A stretch of 64,000 bases of DNA, from positions 1-64,000 of the forward strand of contig CALATA010000022.1 of assembly GCA_937888905.1 (NCBI GenBank), in the 5' to 3' direction. The DNA is from Terrimonas sp937888905. GTDB taxonomy: Bacteria > Bacteroidota > Bacteroidia > Chitinophagales > Chitinophagaceae. The notes under the pieces were generated by a model, which was given only the letters and a program-made list of their open reading frames with translations, ran no database searches and had not been told where the DNA came from. Numbering within the stretch: position 1 is the stretch's first letter; each line of letters begins with the position of its first letter. Position numbers and translations under genes: made by a program. Shown here one piece after another: positions 52,404 to 61,247 of the stretch.

Positions 52404-53327
52404 TTAGATAAATCGTTCCAGTGCAGTACGGCAACGTGCCTGAAGTGTATAGAAATCGATATTCCATGCCTGGCGGAAATAGCTTACTACCAGGGCTTCT
52501 TTCTGCCGCAAATAAGTTTGCGCCTGGGCCTGGGTGGTACCGTTGCCACTGGTACCCGCAGGAATGCGGTTGATCAGCGCATCGAAACCCGCCCGGCCTT
52601 CAATAAGCATGATGGCAATCGTTTCTACAAAATCATCGTCATAACCCGAGGAAGCATAGGCCGTCACAAAACCATCCCGGCGTGCATTGGCATCCGTAAT
52701 GTTGATCCAGTTATTACCACTGAACAACCCCGGGTTCACCCGTTTGAATTCGATCGGATACATGATGGTCTGGTGCAGGATATGTCCGAATTCGTGGTGA
52801 ATGGTTTGCAGGAAAAATTGCTTCACGAAAGAAGAATCTCTTGATGCGGTATAACCGGCCATTCCTCTTACCAGGAAATGATTGGCGCCATACAAAACGA
52901 TCTTACGTCCGCCCTCAGCTGTACCCAGCGTAATGGAACCATTGGCGTTGTACGAGAAGTCGCCGGACAAAGCAAACAGTTTTGGAGAATATTTATTAAA
53001 GAACGGAAGCCCCAGCACATCTACATAAGGCTGTATCCAGGCCTGGCGCAACATGGACCAGATGGGTATGATCTTCGATTCATCCGGAGGCACCAGGGTT
53101 TTATCTACGTCAAATTCAGATTGATCCCACTTGTATTTCACCTGGATATTGTGCGGTCGCACAAGGCTGTCATAAAGCCAGTTGTCGATAGGAGTTCTTT
53201 CCCATGTATCACCACCCAGACCGAGCAGATCATCGGCGGCATTGAGATCATCTTTATCCTTTTCGCAGGAACTAATCGCTGTGATGACAGACACCCCGAT
53301 TATTATATTGGCAATTATTTTTCTCAT
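52404..53327 (-). CDS. Zinc-binding metallopeptidase lipoprotein
   Basis: A 307-residue lipoprotein (lipobox ISSC, Cys21) of the putative zinc-binding metallopeptidase group found beside SusCD genes. The gluzincin motif HEFGH lies near residues 176-180 (TIHHEFGHILHQ), and the downstream DDDFVETIAIMLIEG segment could supply the third ligand. The mature protein probably faces the surface or periplasm. It sits between susD (20 bases upstream) and the DUF4302 gene. The substrate may be a peptide or glycoprotein captured by the same SusD; this is inferred. Confidence 0.88.
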   Translation of the reverse strand: MRKIIANIIIGVSVITAISSCEKDKDDLNAADDLLGLGGDTWERTPIDNWLYDSLVRPHNIQVKYKWDQSEFDVDKTLVPPDESKIIPIWSMLRQAWIQPYVDVLGLPFFNKYSPKLFALSGDFSYNANGSITLGTAEGGRKIVLYGANHFLVRGMAGYTASRDSSFVKQFFLQTIHHEFGHILHQTIMYPIEFKRVNPGLFSGNNWINITDANARRDGFVTAYASSGYDDDFVETIAIMLIEGRAGFDALINRIPAGTSGNGTTQAQAQTYLRQKEALVVSYFRQAWNIDFYTLQARCRTALERFI

Positions 53328-53347
53328 ATATAAAAAGGATTAAAAGA

Positions 53348-54850
53348 TTAGCGGGGATTTAATGGGAGGCCGGATAAGGCGGCCGATGCCGGGAGTTGCA
53401 GCACCCTTCGCGGGTCGCCATCGCGCACCTCGATTGTCCGCTCCACAGTACCCGCCGTATTGCGGATCGCATGTTTTACGGTAATGCCATAACGTTGTAC
53501 GTCGAACCAGCGCATACCCTGGCTGATATACTCGAGGCGGCGAAGACCAAGAATTCCTCTTACCAATGCCGTATCGGTATTTTGAGTGCCTGCATAGGTT
53601 TTAAGATTTGCATCATCCACATTATGCCTGGCGGCATTATAGTTCAACGCACGCTTACTGATATAGGTATTCATGTCGGCGATGGCACCGGCTGCATCAC
53701 CCAGGTACACTTTTGCTTCTGCCCTGTTGAATAACACTTCTTCGGCATCGAACAACGGAAGCATGATATAACCCGTACCAAAATTCGCATTGATGGAAGC
53801 CCGTTTGAAATATTCACCCAGCTTGGGAATATAAATATGCGGCTGCGACCCGTAGATATATTCTTTCTGCTCAAACTGCCAGGTAGGATTGGTAGCGCAA
53901 ATCGCCTTCACATTGTAACAGACGTTGAATATGGAATCGCTGTAACCATACCTGGAGCCATTGGACCGGAAAAACCAGGAGGGCGCTTCACAAAGAAGGA
54001 TGTTGGAAGACAACGAAGATTTCGAATATTCGTTCCGTAGATCCGCTGCGCCAAATGCAGTCCATTGCACACCGTTCCACGGACGCAATTGATCGGACAG
54101 ATTATTCGCCGGAAAAACAGCATTGGCATGCAAAAGCACATTTGCATATTCCCTTTTCACCAGGTAAAAACGTGCAGCAAATGCATTCGCGGCTGCTTTG
54201 GTGAAATGATATTTAGGAATATCATAAGCCCTGTCATCAATTAGCGGGAGTCCGGCAAGCAGGTCTTCTTCAATACGATCAAATACATAAGCCACTGTTT
54301 TGCGTTCGTATTTTTTTGTGACGACCTCTTCCGGCTCGTCTACATAGGGAATGCCCATGTCCTGATCCGCAGTGGCAGCATTATAAAACCTCGAAAAGAA
54401 TGATACCAGCATAAAGTGATTGTATGCCCTGGCTACCAGGGCCTCTCCTTTCTGCGATCTGAATTTATCCGGGTCAGGCGATTTGGCAATAATGCTCAAT
54501 GCCTGGTTCGTTGCCGCAATGGCATTGTAACATTCACTCCAATACATTTGCGGAGAATCCTGCTCATTCGGTGTTGCATTTGTTTCTTCATACATATAGC
54601 AACTGCTGTTTGTTTCATAAGCATTCAGTTGCGTGGACTTATCATCTGCATTGTCCGACAGGGCTTCACTGAACATCATATAGTTGGCCTTTGGGTAGGC
54701 AGAGATGAGTAGTTGCGACATTTGTTCCGGCGTCTGTATAGATGCGCGGTTGCTGTCGGGATCTTTTTCCAGGAACTTGCGGCAGCCCGTTGTTGCCAGC
54801 AACAGCATTGACAATACCGGAAAGGTGAACTTTGGGTTGCAATATTTCAT
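53348..54850 (-). CDS. SusD/RagB-family lipoprotein of sigma-controlled locus
   Basis: A 500-residue SusD-like lipoprotein (lipobox TTGC, Cys23). Family blocks: ALVARAYNHFMLVSFFSRFY, KAAANAFAARFYLVKREYANVL, PLFDAEEVLFNRAEAKVYLGD and the ending RRLEYISQGMRWFDVQRYGI. Its start codon shares an A with the stop codon of the upstream susC gene (TAATG), so translation is coupled. It should form the lid over the STN-type SusC, with the peptidase and DUF4302 lipoproteins as partners. Confidence 0.94.
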   Translation of the reverse strand: MKYCNPKFTFPVLSMLLLATTGCRKFLEKDPDSNRASIQTPEQMSQLLISAYPKANYMMFSEALSDNADDKSTQLNAYETNSSCYMYEETNATPNEQDSPQMYWSECYNAIAATNQALSIIAKSPDPDKFRSQKGEALVARAYNHFMLVSFFSRFYNAATADQDMGIPYVDEPEEVVTKKYERKTVAYVFDRIEEDLLAGLPLIDDRAYDIPKYHFTKAAANAFAARFYLVKREYANVLLHANAVFPANNLSDQLRPWNGVQWTAFGAADLRNEYSKSSLSSNILLCEAPSWFFRSNGSRYGYSDSIFNVCYNVKAICATNPTWQFEQKEYIYGSQPHIYIPKLGEYFKRASINANFGTGYIMLPLFDAEEVLFNRAEAKVYLGDAAGAIADMNTYISKRALNYNAARHNVDDANLKTYAGTQNTDTALVRGILGLRRLEYISQGMRWFDVQRYGITVKHAIRNTAGTVERTIEVRDGDPRRVLQLPASAALSGLPLNPR

Positions 54851-57800
54851 TATAAGCCAAGTTTGATAGATAAAACGATTTGTTTCTGAATTGGCTGGGC
54901 CACACCTCCCGTATTGAAAAACTCAGGATCCTGACCTTTGAGTTTTTTGTCTGAATAGATCAGCCAGGGATTGATAGCAGATACACCGATGTTGGCATTG
55001 GTAAAGCCTGCTCGCGCGATCCAGGCAGAAGGAAGGCGATAGTTCAGGGAAACGGATTTCAACCGGATAAAATCACCTTTGGCCACACGCACATCAGAAA
55101 AATTATAACTGCTGTAAGGATAAATGCCACTCAGGTTGTTGCCATAAAGCCTGTCGAGCATGGCTGGTACGGCGGTGGTATTCTCTTCACCACTCTGCAC
55201 CCAGCGATCGATAAAGTCAACCGGCAGGGCCGTCCAGTCGGAATACCTCGTGGAAAATACAGGAGACAACCTGATCTTGTTTCCAGCCTGAGAAGTGATC
55301 AGAAAATTGAACGTAAAATTTTTGTACGTCACCGTGGAACCGAAGCTGCTGTTATAGGGCGGATCAACCGGACCTTCATATTTCAGGTACGCAGTATTAT
55401 TATCCTGGTAGTAAACATCGGACGACACTTCACCTTTTTCATTGATGAATACCGGCACACCCGATGCGTGATCGAGGCCGCTGTACCGGATAGAGAAGAG
55501 TGAGCGTACGGGGTAACCCAATACATTGTATCCGTCTGGCTGAACCAGGTCAAAAAGAATAGGCAGGTTAGAAAGGTTAGTGATTTTTGTTTTGGCGTAG
55601 CCAAACGTGAGCTTGCTGTTCACCGACCAGTTTCTTGTCTTCACCAGGTTGGCGTCGACCGCAATATCCCAACCATTTGATTTCAGATCGGCATAATTGG
55701 CAAACTTCCAGTATTGACCACCTATACCCGATGTGGCAATCTGATCGATGAGGTCGTAGCTTCTGCGCAGAAACCGGTCGATGGTAAAAGAGAGCTTGCC
55801 TTTCAACACGCCGAACTCGAGACCGATGTTGGTACTGTACTGCTTTTCCCAGGTAAGTTCTTTATTGGCCAAGGACACAAGCTGGATAGCCGATTCACGG
55901 TCAGCGGTCCATTGCCTGTCGGTGATGTAATTGCGTAACAAAACGTCTGCATTGATGGCCGGGCCCATATCTCCTGAAAGACCATAGCTTCCGCGAAGAC
56001 GGGCAAAATCAAGCCAGTTAATATTCTGAGCGAATTTTTCCTTGTCGATATTCCAGGCGCCCGACACACTCCAGGTAGGCAGCCAGCGATTGAGCGCAGC
56101 TTTACCAAACCGGTTGGAACCATCGTAGCGGCCGTAAAGGCTTATGTTATATCTTTTATCATAACTATAACCGGCTGTGGCATAAAACGCGGCAAAGCGA
56201 TCATACACCTGCTCCATTCCGTAATAAGGAAAATTTCCTTCGATGGCCTGTTTAATGATCCGGTAGTCTACGAACGGAATTCCGCCCTGGTCGTACTGGT
56301 AACCATAACCCGTGTTGTTGGATGTTTTGCGGTTGGTAAATTTCACCTCTTGTCCGGCAAGTACATCCACGGTGTGCCTGCCATTAATGACTTTATTATA
56401 ATTGATACTGTTGCGCACATTATAAAAGATCATTTCATCTTCCGTACGATTATAAAATCCTCCTCTTGGCAATACGATCTCCTTTTCTGCTTCAGGATTA
56501 TCCGGATCCTGGTAAAGAAAGTTGTTCAGTGAGCGGATGGTGGAGTTGGCAGCAGAGCGATAAGCATTGGCCATGTTGGCGCTTTCTTTGATCTGGTGCT
56601 CGCGGCCCGTTTTCACCATGCGGATGGCCCCCAGGAAATCATAGCGGAAATTTTTGGCAAATTTGTAAGAGAAGTCTCCCTGCAACCGCAGATCGATCAT
56701 GTTGATGTCGATATAATTATTGGCCAGCTCATCAATAATGTTGAAAGGAGTAAAATTCCGGTTGAAGTATTCGAGATTTCCCTTTTCATCATAGGCTGTA
56801 ACGGCACGGCTGGTGTTCAGGGAGTAGCTAAAGGGGTTAATATCAAAATCTCTGTCGTAACGTCCTTCAACCGGATTGCTTCTGCGTGCAAGCGCTCCGG
56901 GGGCGCGTTGCTGACGTACGGATCCCAACGTAGAGAATCCCCCGGAAACTTTGTCTGAGAATTTATAGTTGTTGCGGAAGTTGAGCGTATAACGTTTTAC
57001 CTTATCACCAATAGTCCATCCATTGTCGCCCAGGAAGCTGGTGGAAAAATAGGATTGTGATTTGTCGGAACCATACTGAATGCTCAGCGAATGTTCCTGT
57101 ATAAAACTGTTGCGGAACAAGATATCGAACCAATCGGTGTTGGCTTTTGCGTAGCGCAGCAGAAATGCGCGGCGCGCTTCCGGTGTATTTTCCAATGCAA
57201 AGTTTCCGTTGTCATCCCCTACCAGGCTTTGATAAAGTTTGCCATACATCGCATTATTTGATTGCGACAGGATATCTGAATTGAGGTAGCCTTTGCGTTC
57301 AAGTTCTGCAAGTACAGACATCTGCTGCGCCGAGTTCATGATATTGAAATCATTGTAAGATGGTTTCAATTGTGTGCTGAAGTTGCCGGCATAACTGATC
57401 TGCGCTTTTCCACTGCGTCCTTTCTTGGTGGTGATGACGATTACGCCGTTCATGGCACGCGCACCATAGAGCGCTGCAGCAGAGGCATCTTTGAGGATGT
57501 CGAAACTTTCAATGTCATTCGGGTTCAGGCCGGCAACCGGTGAGCCAAGCAATGTAGTGGGGTCACCACTGGTCAATTGATCATTGGAGATATTCACGAT
57601 GTCTTCCAGCACTACACCGTCGATTACCCAGAGCGGTTTATTGGCACCATTGAGTGAGGTGGCGCCACGTATGCGCACTTTGGGCGCAGCTCCGAATGCG
57701 CCGGATGGGTTCTGAATGGAAACACCGGCAGCACGTCCTTCCAGCATACGGCTGATATCGGTCATCCCATCCACACGTACCTGGTCGGCTTTCAGCGTTA

Positions 57801-58476
57801 CCGCCGAACCGCCGAATTTCGTTTTATCGATGCGTTGAAACCCGGTTACCACCACATCATCCATTGCGCGCACTTCCTGCTGCAGAACGATTTCAATGTT
57901 GGGGTTGCCGGTCAGCCGGTATTCCTGCGTTTTATAGCCGGTAATGGATATTTCCAGGACCGCATTGGCTGGTACATCTTTGAGGGTAAATACGCCGCTT
58001 TCGTTGGTGGTAGTCCCGAGCGTCTGTCCCTTTACCTTTACGCTTACACTGCTGAGCGGTTCGCCGTTTTCATTTTTGACGATGCCGCGTATATCGATGG
58101 CCTGTAGTCCTGTATGCAGGGAGGCTGCGGGGGCCGGTACGTTTTTCTTTCTGATCACGATCGTTTTTTCGACCATCTGGTAAGCGAGAGGCTGATCGGT
58201 AAAGCAGATATCCAATACGGTTTTGATCGATGCATTTTTAACCTGGATGTTTATCTTTTTAGCGGCTCGCAAAATTTTACTTTCATACCAGAAACGGTAA
58301 TCACTTTGCGATTCGATCTTCCTGATCACCGTTTCGATCTGTGCATCCTTTTCAGCAAGCGTTATTCCCTGTTCTGCTTTTGTTTGCTGTGGCAGTAAAG
58401 CGAAGGTCAGCAAACAAACACACAGGTTCCTCAGCCATAGTCTGCGGCTATGGAGAATTGTAAGAACTCTTCCCAT
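54850..58476 (-). CDS. SusC-family TonB-dependent receptor with STN domain
   Basis: A 1208-residue receptor. After the signal peptide (to about 35) an STN domain is present (about 38-108: LAEKDAQIETVIRKIESQ through YQMVEKTIVI), then a CarboxypepD_reg-like domain (IRGIVKNENGEPLSSVSV), the plug (VTGFQRIDKTKFGG, KPLWVIDGVVLEDI, KDASAAALYGARAMNGVIVITTKKG) and the barrel. STN domains signal to an anti-sigma factor, and a FecR gene and an ECF sigma gene lie directly upstream, so the locus is trans-envelope regulated. susD follows with overlapping stop and start codons. Confidence 0.96.
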   Translation of the reverse strand: MGRVLTILHSRRLWLRNLCVCLLTFALLPQQTKAEQGITLAEKDAQIETVIRKIESQSDYRFWYESKILRAAKKINIQVKNASIKTVLDICFTDQPLAYQMVEKTIVIRKKNVPAPAASLHTGLQAIDIRGIVKNENGEPLSSVSVKVKGQTLGTTTNESGVFTLKDVPANAVLEISITGYKTQEYRLTGNPNIEIVLQQEVRAMDDVVVTGFQRIDKTKFGGSAVTLKADQVRVDGMTDISRMLEGRAAGVSIQNPSGAFGAAPKVRIRGATSLNGANKPLWVIDGVVLEDIVNISNDQLTSGDPTTLLGSPVAGLNPNDIESFDILKDASAAALYGARAMNGVIVITTKKGRSGKAQISYAGNFSTQLKPSYNDFNIMNSAQQMSVLAELERKGYLNSDILSQSNNAMYGKLYQSLVGDDNGNFALENTPEARRAFLLRYAKANTDWFDILFRNSFIQEHSLSIQYGSDKSQSYFSTSFLGDNGWTIGDKVKRYTLNFRNNYKFSDKVSGGFSTLGSVRQQRAPGALARRSNPVEGRYDRDFDINPFSYSLNTSRAVTAYDEKGNLEYFNRNFTPFNIIDELANNYIDINMIDLRLQGDFSYKFAKNFRYDFLGAIRMVKTGREHQIKESANMANAYRSAANSTIRSLNNFLYQDPDNPEAEKEIVLPRGGFYNRTEDEMIFYNVRNSINYNKVINGRHTVDVLAGQEVKFTNRKTSNNTGYGYQYDQGGIPFVDYRIIKQAIEGNFPYYGMEQVYDRFAAFYATAGYSYDKRYNISLYGRYDGSNRFGKAALNRWLPTWSVSGAWNIDKEKFAQNINWLDFARLRGSYGLSGDMGPAINADVLLRNYITDRQWTADRESAIQLVSLANKELTWEKQYSTNIGLEFGVLKGKLSFTIDRFLRRSYDLIDQIATSGIGGQYWKFANYADLKSNGWDIAVDANLVKTRNWSVNSKLTFGYAKTKITNLSNLPILFDLVQPDGYNVLGYPVRSLFSIRYSGLDHASGVPVFINEKGEVSSDVYYQDNNTAYLKYEGPVDPPYNSSFGSTVTYKNFTFNFLITSQAGNKIRLSPVFSTRYSDWTALPVDFIDRWVQSGEENTTAVPAMLDRLYGNNLSGIYPYSSYNFSDVRVAKGDFIRLKSVSLNYRLPSAWIARAGFTNANIGVSAINPWLIYSDKKLKGQDPEFFNTGGVAQPIQKQIVLSIKLGL

Positions 58477-58534
58477 TTTTACAGTTTGTTATTTAGATTA
58501 AAAGAAGCCGGTTTGGTGTTTTTATAATTGTTGA

Positions 58535-59722
58535 TTATGGTAAAACGATTAGCTTTTTGTCTTCGAGGCGGAAGTTGACATCACTTAGCCGAAGAATCTC
58601 CAGCACCTGGCTCAGGTTGATGTTGCGGCTGATACGTCCGTTGAAAAAGCGTTCGCCGCCGGTTATTCTCATTTCCACATCCACATCATACCAGCGGGCG
58701 AGTTGTGCCATTACTTTTGAAAGTCCGGTTTCGTTGAACTGGAAGGCACCATCTTTCCAGGCCATTACTTCATCCATGTCGACCGATTTCACTACATCGA
58801 TCTTTCCGGTGTTATTATTGATACGCGCCTGCTGGCCGGGCGTGAGAAATGTTGCGTCAGCAGCATTGCCCTTACTCACTTTTACCGATCCGTGCAATAG
58901 TGTAATACTTCTTGCATCATCATCGTCATTATAGGTATTGACATTGAAAGCCGTGCCCAGCACTTCGATTTCCATGTCATTGTTCTGTACAATAAAAGGT
59001 TTTGTTTTATCGGGCGTTACGTCAAAATATACCTGGCCCGTTACTTTTACTTTACGCTCATTGCCAATGAATGCGGTGGGAAAGTAAACCGATGAGGCAG
59101 CATCGAGTACTGCCGATGTTCCGTCCGGCAATACCACTTTGAACTGTCGCCCGCGCGGAGTACTTACGGTATTGTATTGCACTTCCCTGGCTGCGCCGGT
59201 GCTATTGAATGCATAGGTTATTTCATTCCCGTTTTTCACGATCCGCACATCGCCGTCCGGTGCGAGATTGCCATTGTCCGCATCGTCGAGTACAATCTTG
59301 CGGTTGTCAGACAATGTAAGAATGGCACCATCGCGACCAGGGGCAACGTCTCCGGACGGAGTATTGTGTACGATCTCTGATCTCTCTTTTTTGCCAGCCT
59401 GGTTGTTGGTCAAAAGAAAAGCCATTAATCCTCCCGCCACCAACAATAGTATGGCGGCGGCTCTCCACCAGTTGATCTTTACGACTTTCCTGCCTTTCTC
59501 TTTCGTGATCATCTCCTGCAACTCGCCCAGCATTTGTTCACCAAACTGATCTGGCGTTTGTGGGGAGCTCGTGAAGATGAATTCGATCCCGGTTTCGTCC
59601 ACCTTGTCATACCACTGATGCAATGCCCGGGCCTCCGCATCGGTAGCGGAATGGTCGAGGTACTTGCGCGCAAGCAAAGCAAGTTCAGCATCGGTCAGGC
59701 CTGTGGTTTCTTTATGCGACAT
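58535..59722 (-). CDS. FecR-family anti-sigma factor
   Basis: A 395-residue membrane anti-sigma factor. The cytoplasmic N-terminal part (DAELALLARKYLDHSATDAEARALHQWYD) binds the sigma factor, a helix at about 86-105 (WWRAAAILLLVAGGLMAFLL) spans the membrane, and the periplasmic FecR domain shows VLPDGTSAVLDAASSVYFPTAF, KVTGQVYFDV and EVLGTAFNVNTY, followed by a DUF4974-like C-terminus. The STN domain of the SusC encoded next should control it. It begins 18 bases after the sigma gene and ends 58 before susC. Confidence 0.95.
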   Translation of the reverse strand: MSHKETTGLTDAELALLARKYLDHSATDAEARALHQWYDKVDETGIEFIFTSSPQTPDQFGEQMLGELQEMITKEKGRKVVKINWWRAAAILLLVAGGLMAFLLTNNQAGKKERSEIVHNTPSGDVAPGRDGAILTLSDNRKIVLDDADNGNLAPDGDVRIVKNGNEITYAFNSTGAAREVQYNTVSTPRGRQFKVVLPDGTSAVLDAASSVYFPTAFIGNERKVKVTGQVYFDVTPDKTKPFIVQNNDMEIEVLGTAFNVNTYNDDDDARSITLLHGSVKVSKGNAADATFLTPGQQARINNNTGKIDVVKSVDMDEVMAWKDGAFQFNETGLSKVMAQLARWYDVDVEMRITGGERFFNGRISRNINLSQVLEILRLSDVNFRLEDKKLIVLP

Positions 59723-59740
59723 ATGAATATTTTAGACTCA

Positions 59741-60298
59741 TCACAGCAACAATGAAAAAGCTACTTTTTTGTGATGATTGCGCATCAGCGCCATTACTTT
59801 TGACACGTAACCTTCCGCCGTTCTGGGGGATACACCCAACTGATCAGCCACCTCTTCAATCGGTTTGTCCAATAGTTTATGATGGAGAAAAACGATCCGG
59901 TACTTTTCCGGAAGTTTGCTGGTAAACCTGTTGAGCAGTTCCAGCAGTTGTTTACTCTCTACATCAAAAGCAGCGGTTGGTTTTATGTTCTTTTCAATTT
60001 TTTTTAACTGGTCCTTTCTTTTTTTCTCCTTTGAAATATGCCTGTATACTGCATAACGTGTCATGGCAGCGAGATACAGGGAAAGATCATTGATCAGGAG
60101 ATTTTCCCGTTTTTGCCAAAGCGTAAAAAAAACACCCTGCACGATTTCCTTGGCATCTTCCACAACCTGCAGTTTTTTATGCGCGATGAAGAACATGGGC
60201 TTCCAGTAACGGTTATAGATAACCGTAAACGCCTGCTCCTCTCCGGAAGCAAGATGGCGTAGTAGTTCGTGTTCCTCGCAGTGTGTATAGTTAATCAT
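59741..60298 (-). CDS. ECF RNA polymerase sigma-70 factor
   Basis: A 185-residue ECF sigma factor of the Bacteroidota FecI-like group. Region 2 is FTVIYNRYWKPMFFIAHKKL with EDAKEIVQGVFFTLW, and region 4 has LPEKYRIVFLHHKLLDKPIEEVADQLGVSPRTAEGYVSKVMALMR. It is followed by FecR, with which it forms the regulatory pair for the SusC operon. A paralogue is encoded directly upstream. Length is normal. Confidence 0.95.
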   Translation of the reverse strand: MINYTHCEEHELLRHLASGEEQAFTVIYNRYWKPMFFIAHKKLQVVEDAKEIVQGVFFTLWQKRENLLINDLSLYLAAMTRYAVYRHISKEKKRKDQLKKIEKNIKPTAAFDVESKQLLELLNRFTSKLPEKYRIVFLHHKLLDKPIEEVADQLGVSPRTAEGYVSKVMALMRNHHKKVAFSLLL

Positions 60299-60407
60299 GC
60301 AGTTTAACGGGTGGCATGTCCGGGCTCTTATATATAGAGTCCCGGAAAAAAGGTTTGTACGCAGATTTTGGAAAAAAACTTTGAAGAATTTTTCCGGAAG
60401 CTGATTA

Positions 60408-60998
60408 TCAATAATTAATAAGCCATTCAGGCCACAAGGGATATAGCCAGAGCAATTGAAGGAACCGGTCGTAATGCAGTTTTTTGCGCAATGCTTTAAG
60501 TGTACGGGCTATGTAACCTTCTGCCGTACGCCGGGAAATGCCGAGCGCGGCGGAAACATCCTTTACAGATTGATCGCGGAGTTTGCATTCTACAAATACA
60601 ATCCGTTGATTGGATGGAAGGCTCTCCGCAAACTTTTCGAGCCAGCGAACAAGATGCCGGTATTCGGCATCAGGATTGTCGGCCGCTTGCAGTTCATCTT
60701 GCGGCAATGTGGAACTGGTCCTTCCGGTTGTGGCGAGGTGGCGGTATACAGCATGACGCACCATCGCTGACAGGTAACCGGGAAGATGAAGGATGCGGAG
60801 TTGTGTCCGGTATTTCCATAAAATAAAAAATACCTGCTGCACGATCTCGCGTGCGTCTTCGGTATTGTGCAAACGGTTATAGGCTGCACTGAAAAGTTTC
60901 TTCCAGTAACGCTGGTAGATTTCGGTGAAGGCCGCTTCATTACCCCCTTGAAGCAGACACAACAACTCCTGGTCGGTATGTGCCGTGTATACAGACAT
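60408..60998 (-). CDS. Second ECF RNA polymerase sigma-70 factor
   Basis: A 196-residue ECF sigma factor paralogous to the neighbour (shared blocks AFTEIYQRYWKKLFSAAYNRL, EDAREIVQQVFFILWK, SRRTAEGYIARTLKALR). No second anti-sigma gene is present, so it may share FecR with the neighbour, act alone, or serve an unlinked receptor. It is separated from the first sigma gene by 109 bases that contain an interrupted hairpin (60321-60346). Confidence 0.92.
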   Translation of the reverse strand: MSVYTAHTDQELLCLLQGGNEAAFTEIYQRYWKKLFSAAYNRLHNTEDAREIVQQVFFILWKYRTQLRILHLPGYLSAMVRHAVYRHLATTGRTSSTLPQDELQAADNPDAEYRHLVRWLEKFAESLPSNQRIVFVECKLRDQSVKDVSAALGISRRTAEGYIARTLKALRKKLHYDRFLQLLWLYPLWPEWLINY

Positions 60999-61247
60999 AG
61001 GTCAGCTATTCTTAGTAGAAAAGAGGACTGAATTTTCCGGGAAAAGGGAGAAAATAACGCAGGAGCCTTGCTGCCAGCGGGTTTGAGGGGGTATCGTAAT
61101 TTACCAAATGAAGTAATGCTAACGATCACCGTTCCTATTTTATTGATATCCATCAAGTCAGAACGGAGGTAACAATAAATGCAAACGATTGATATTGGTT
61201 AAAGCTGTTAACCTTTTAACCCAATCATCACAACACAAACTGGCATC

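Noticed and set aside
60321..60346. A hairpin (CCGGGCTCT, AGAGTCCCGG with one bulge) between the two sigma genes, considered as a terminator.
   Set aside because: On the minus strand, where it would act, it is not followed by a T-run, and a base is bulged; function uncertain.
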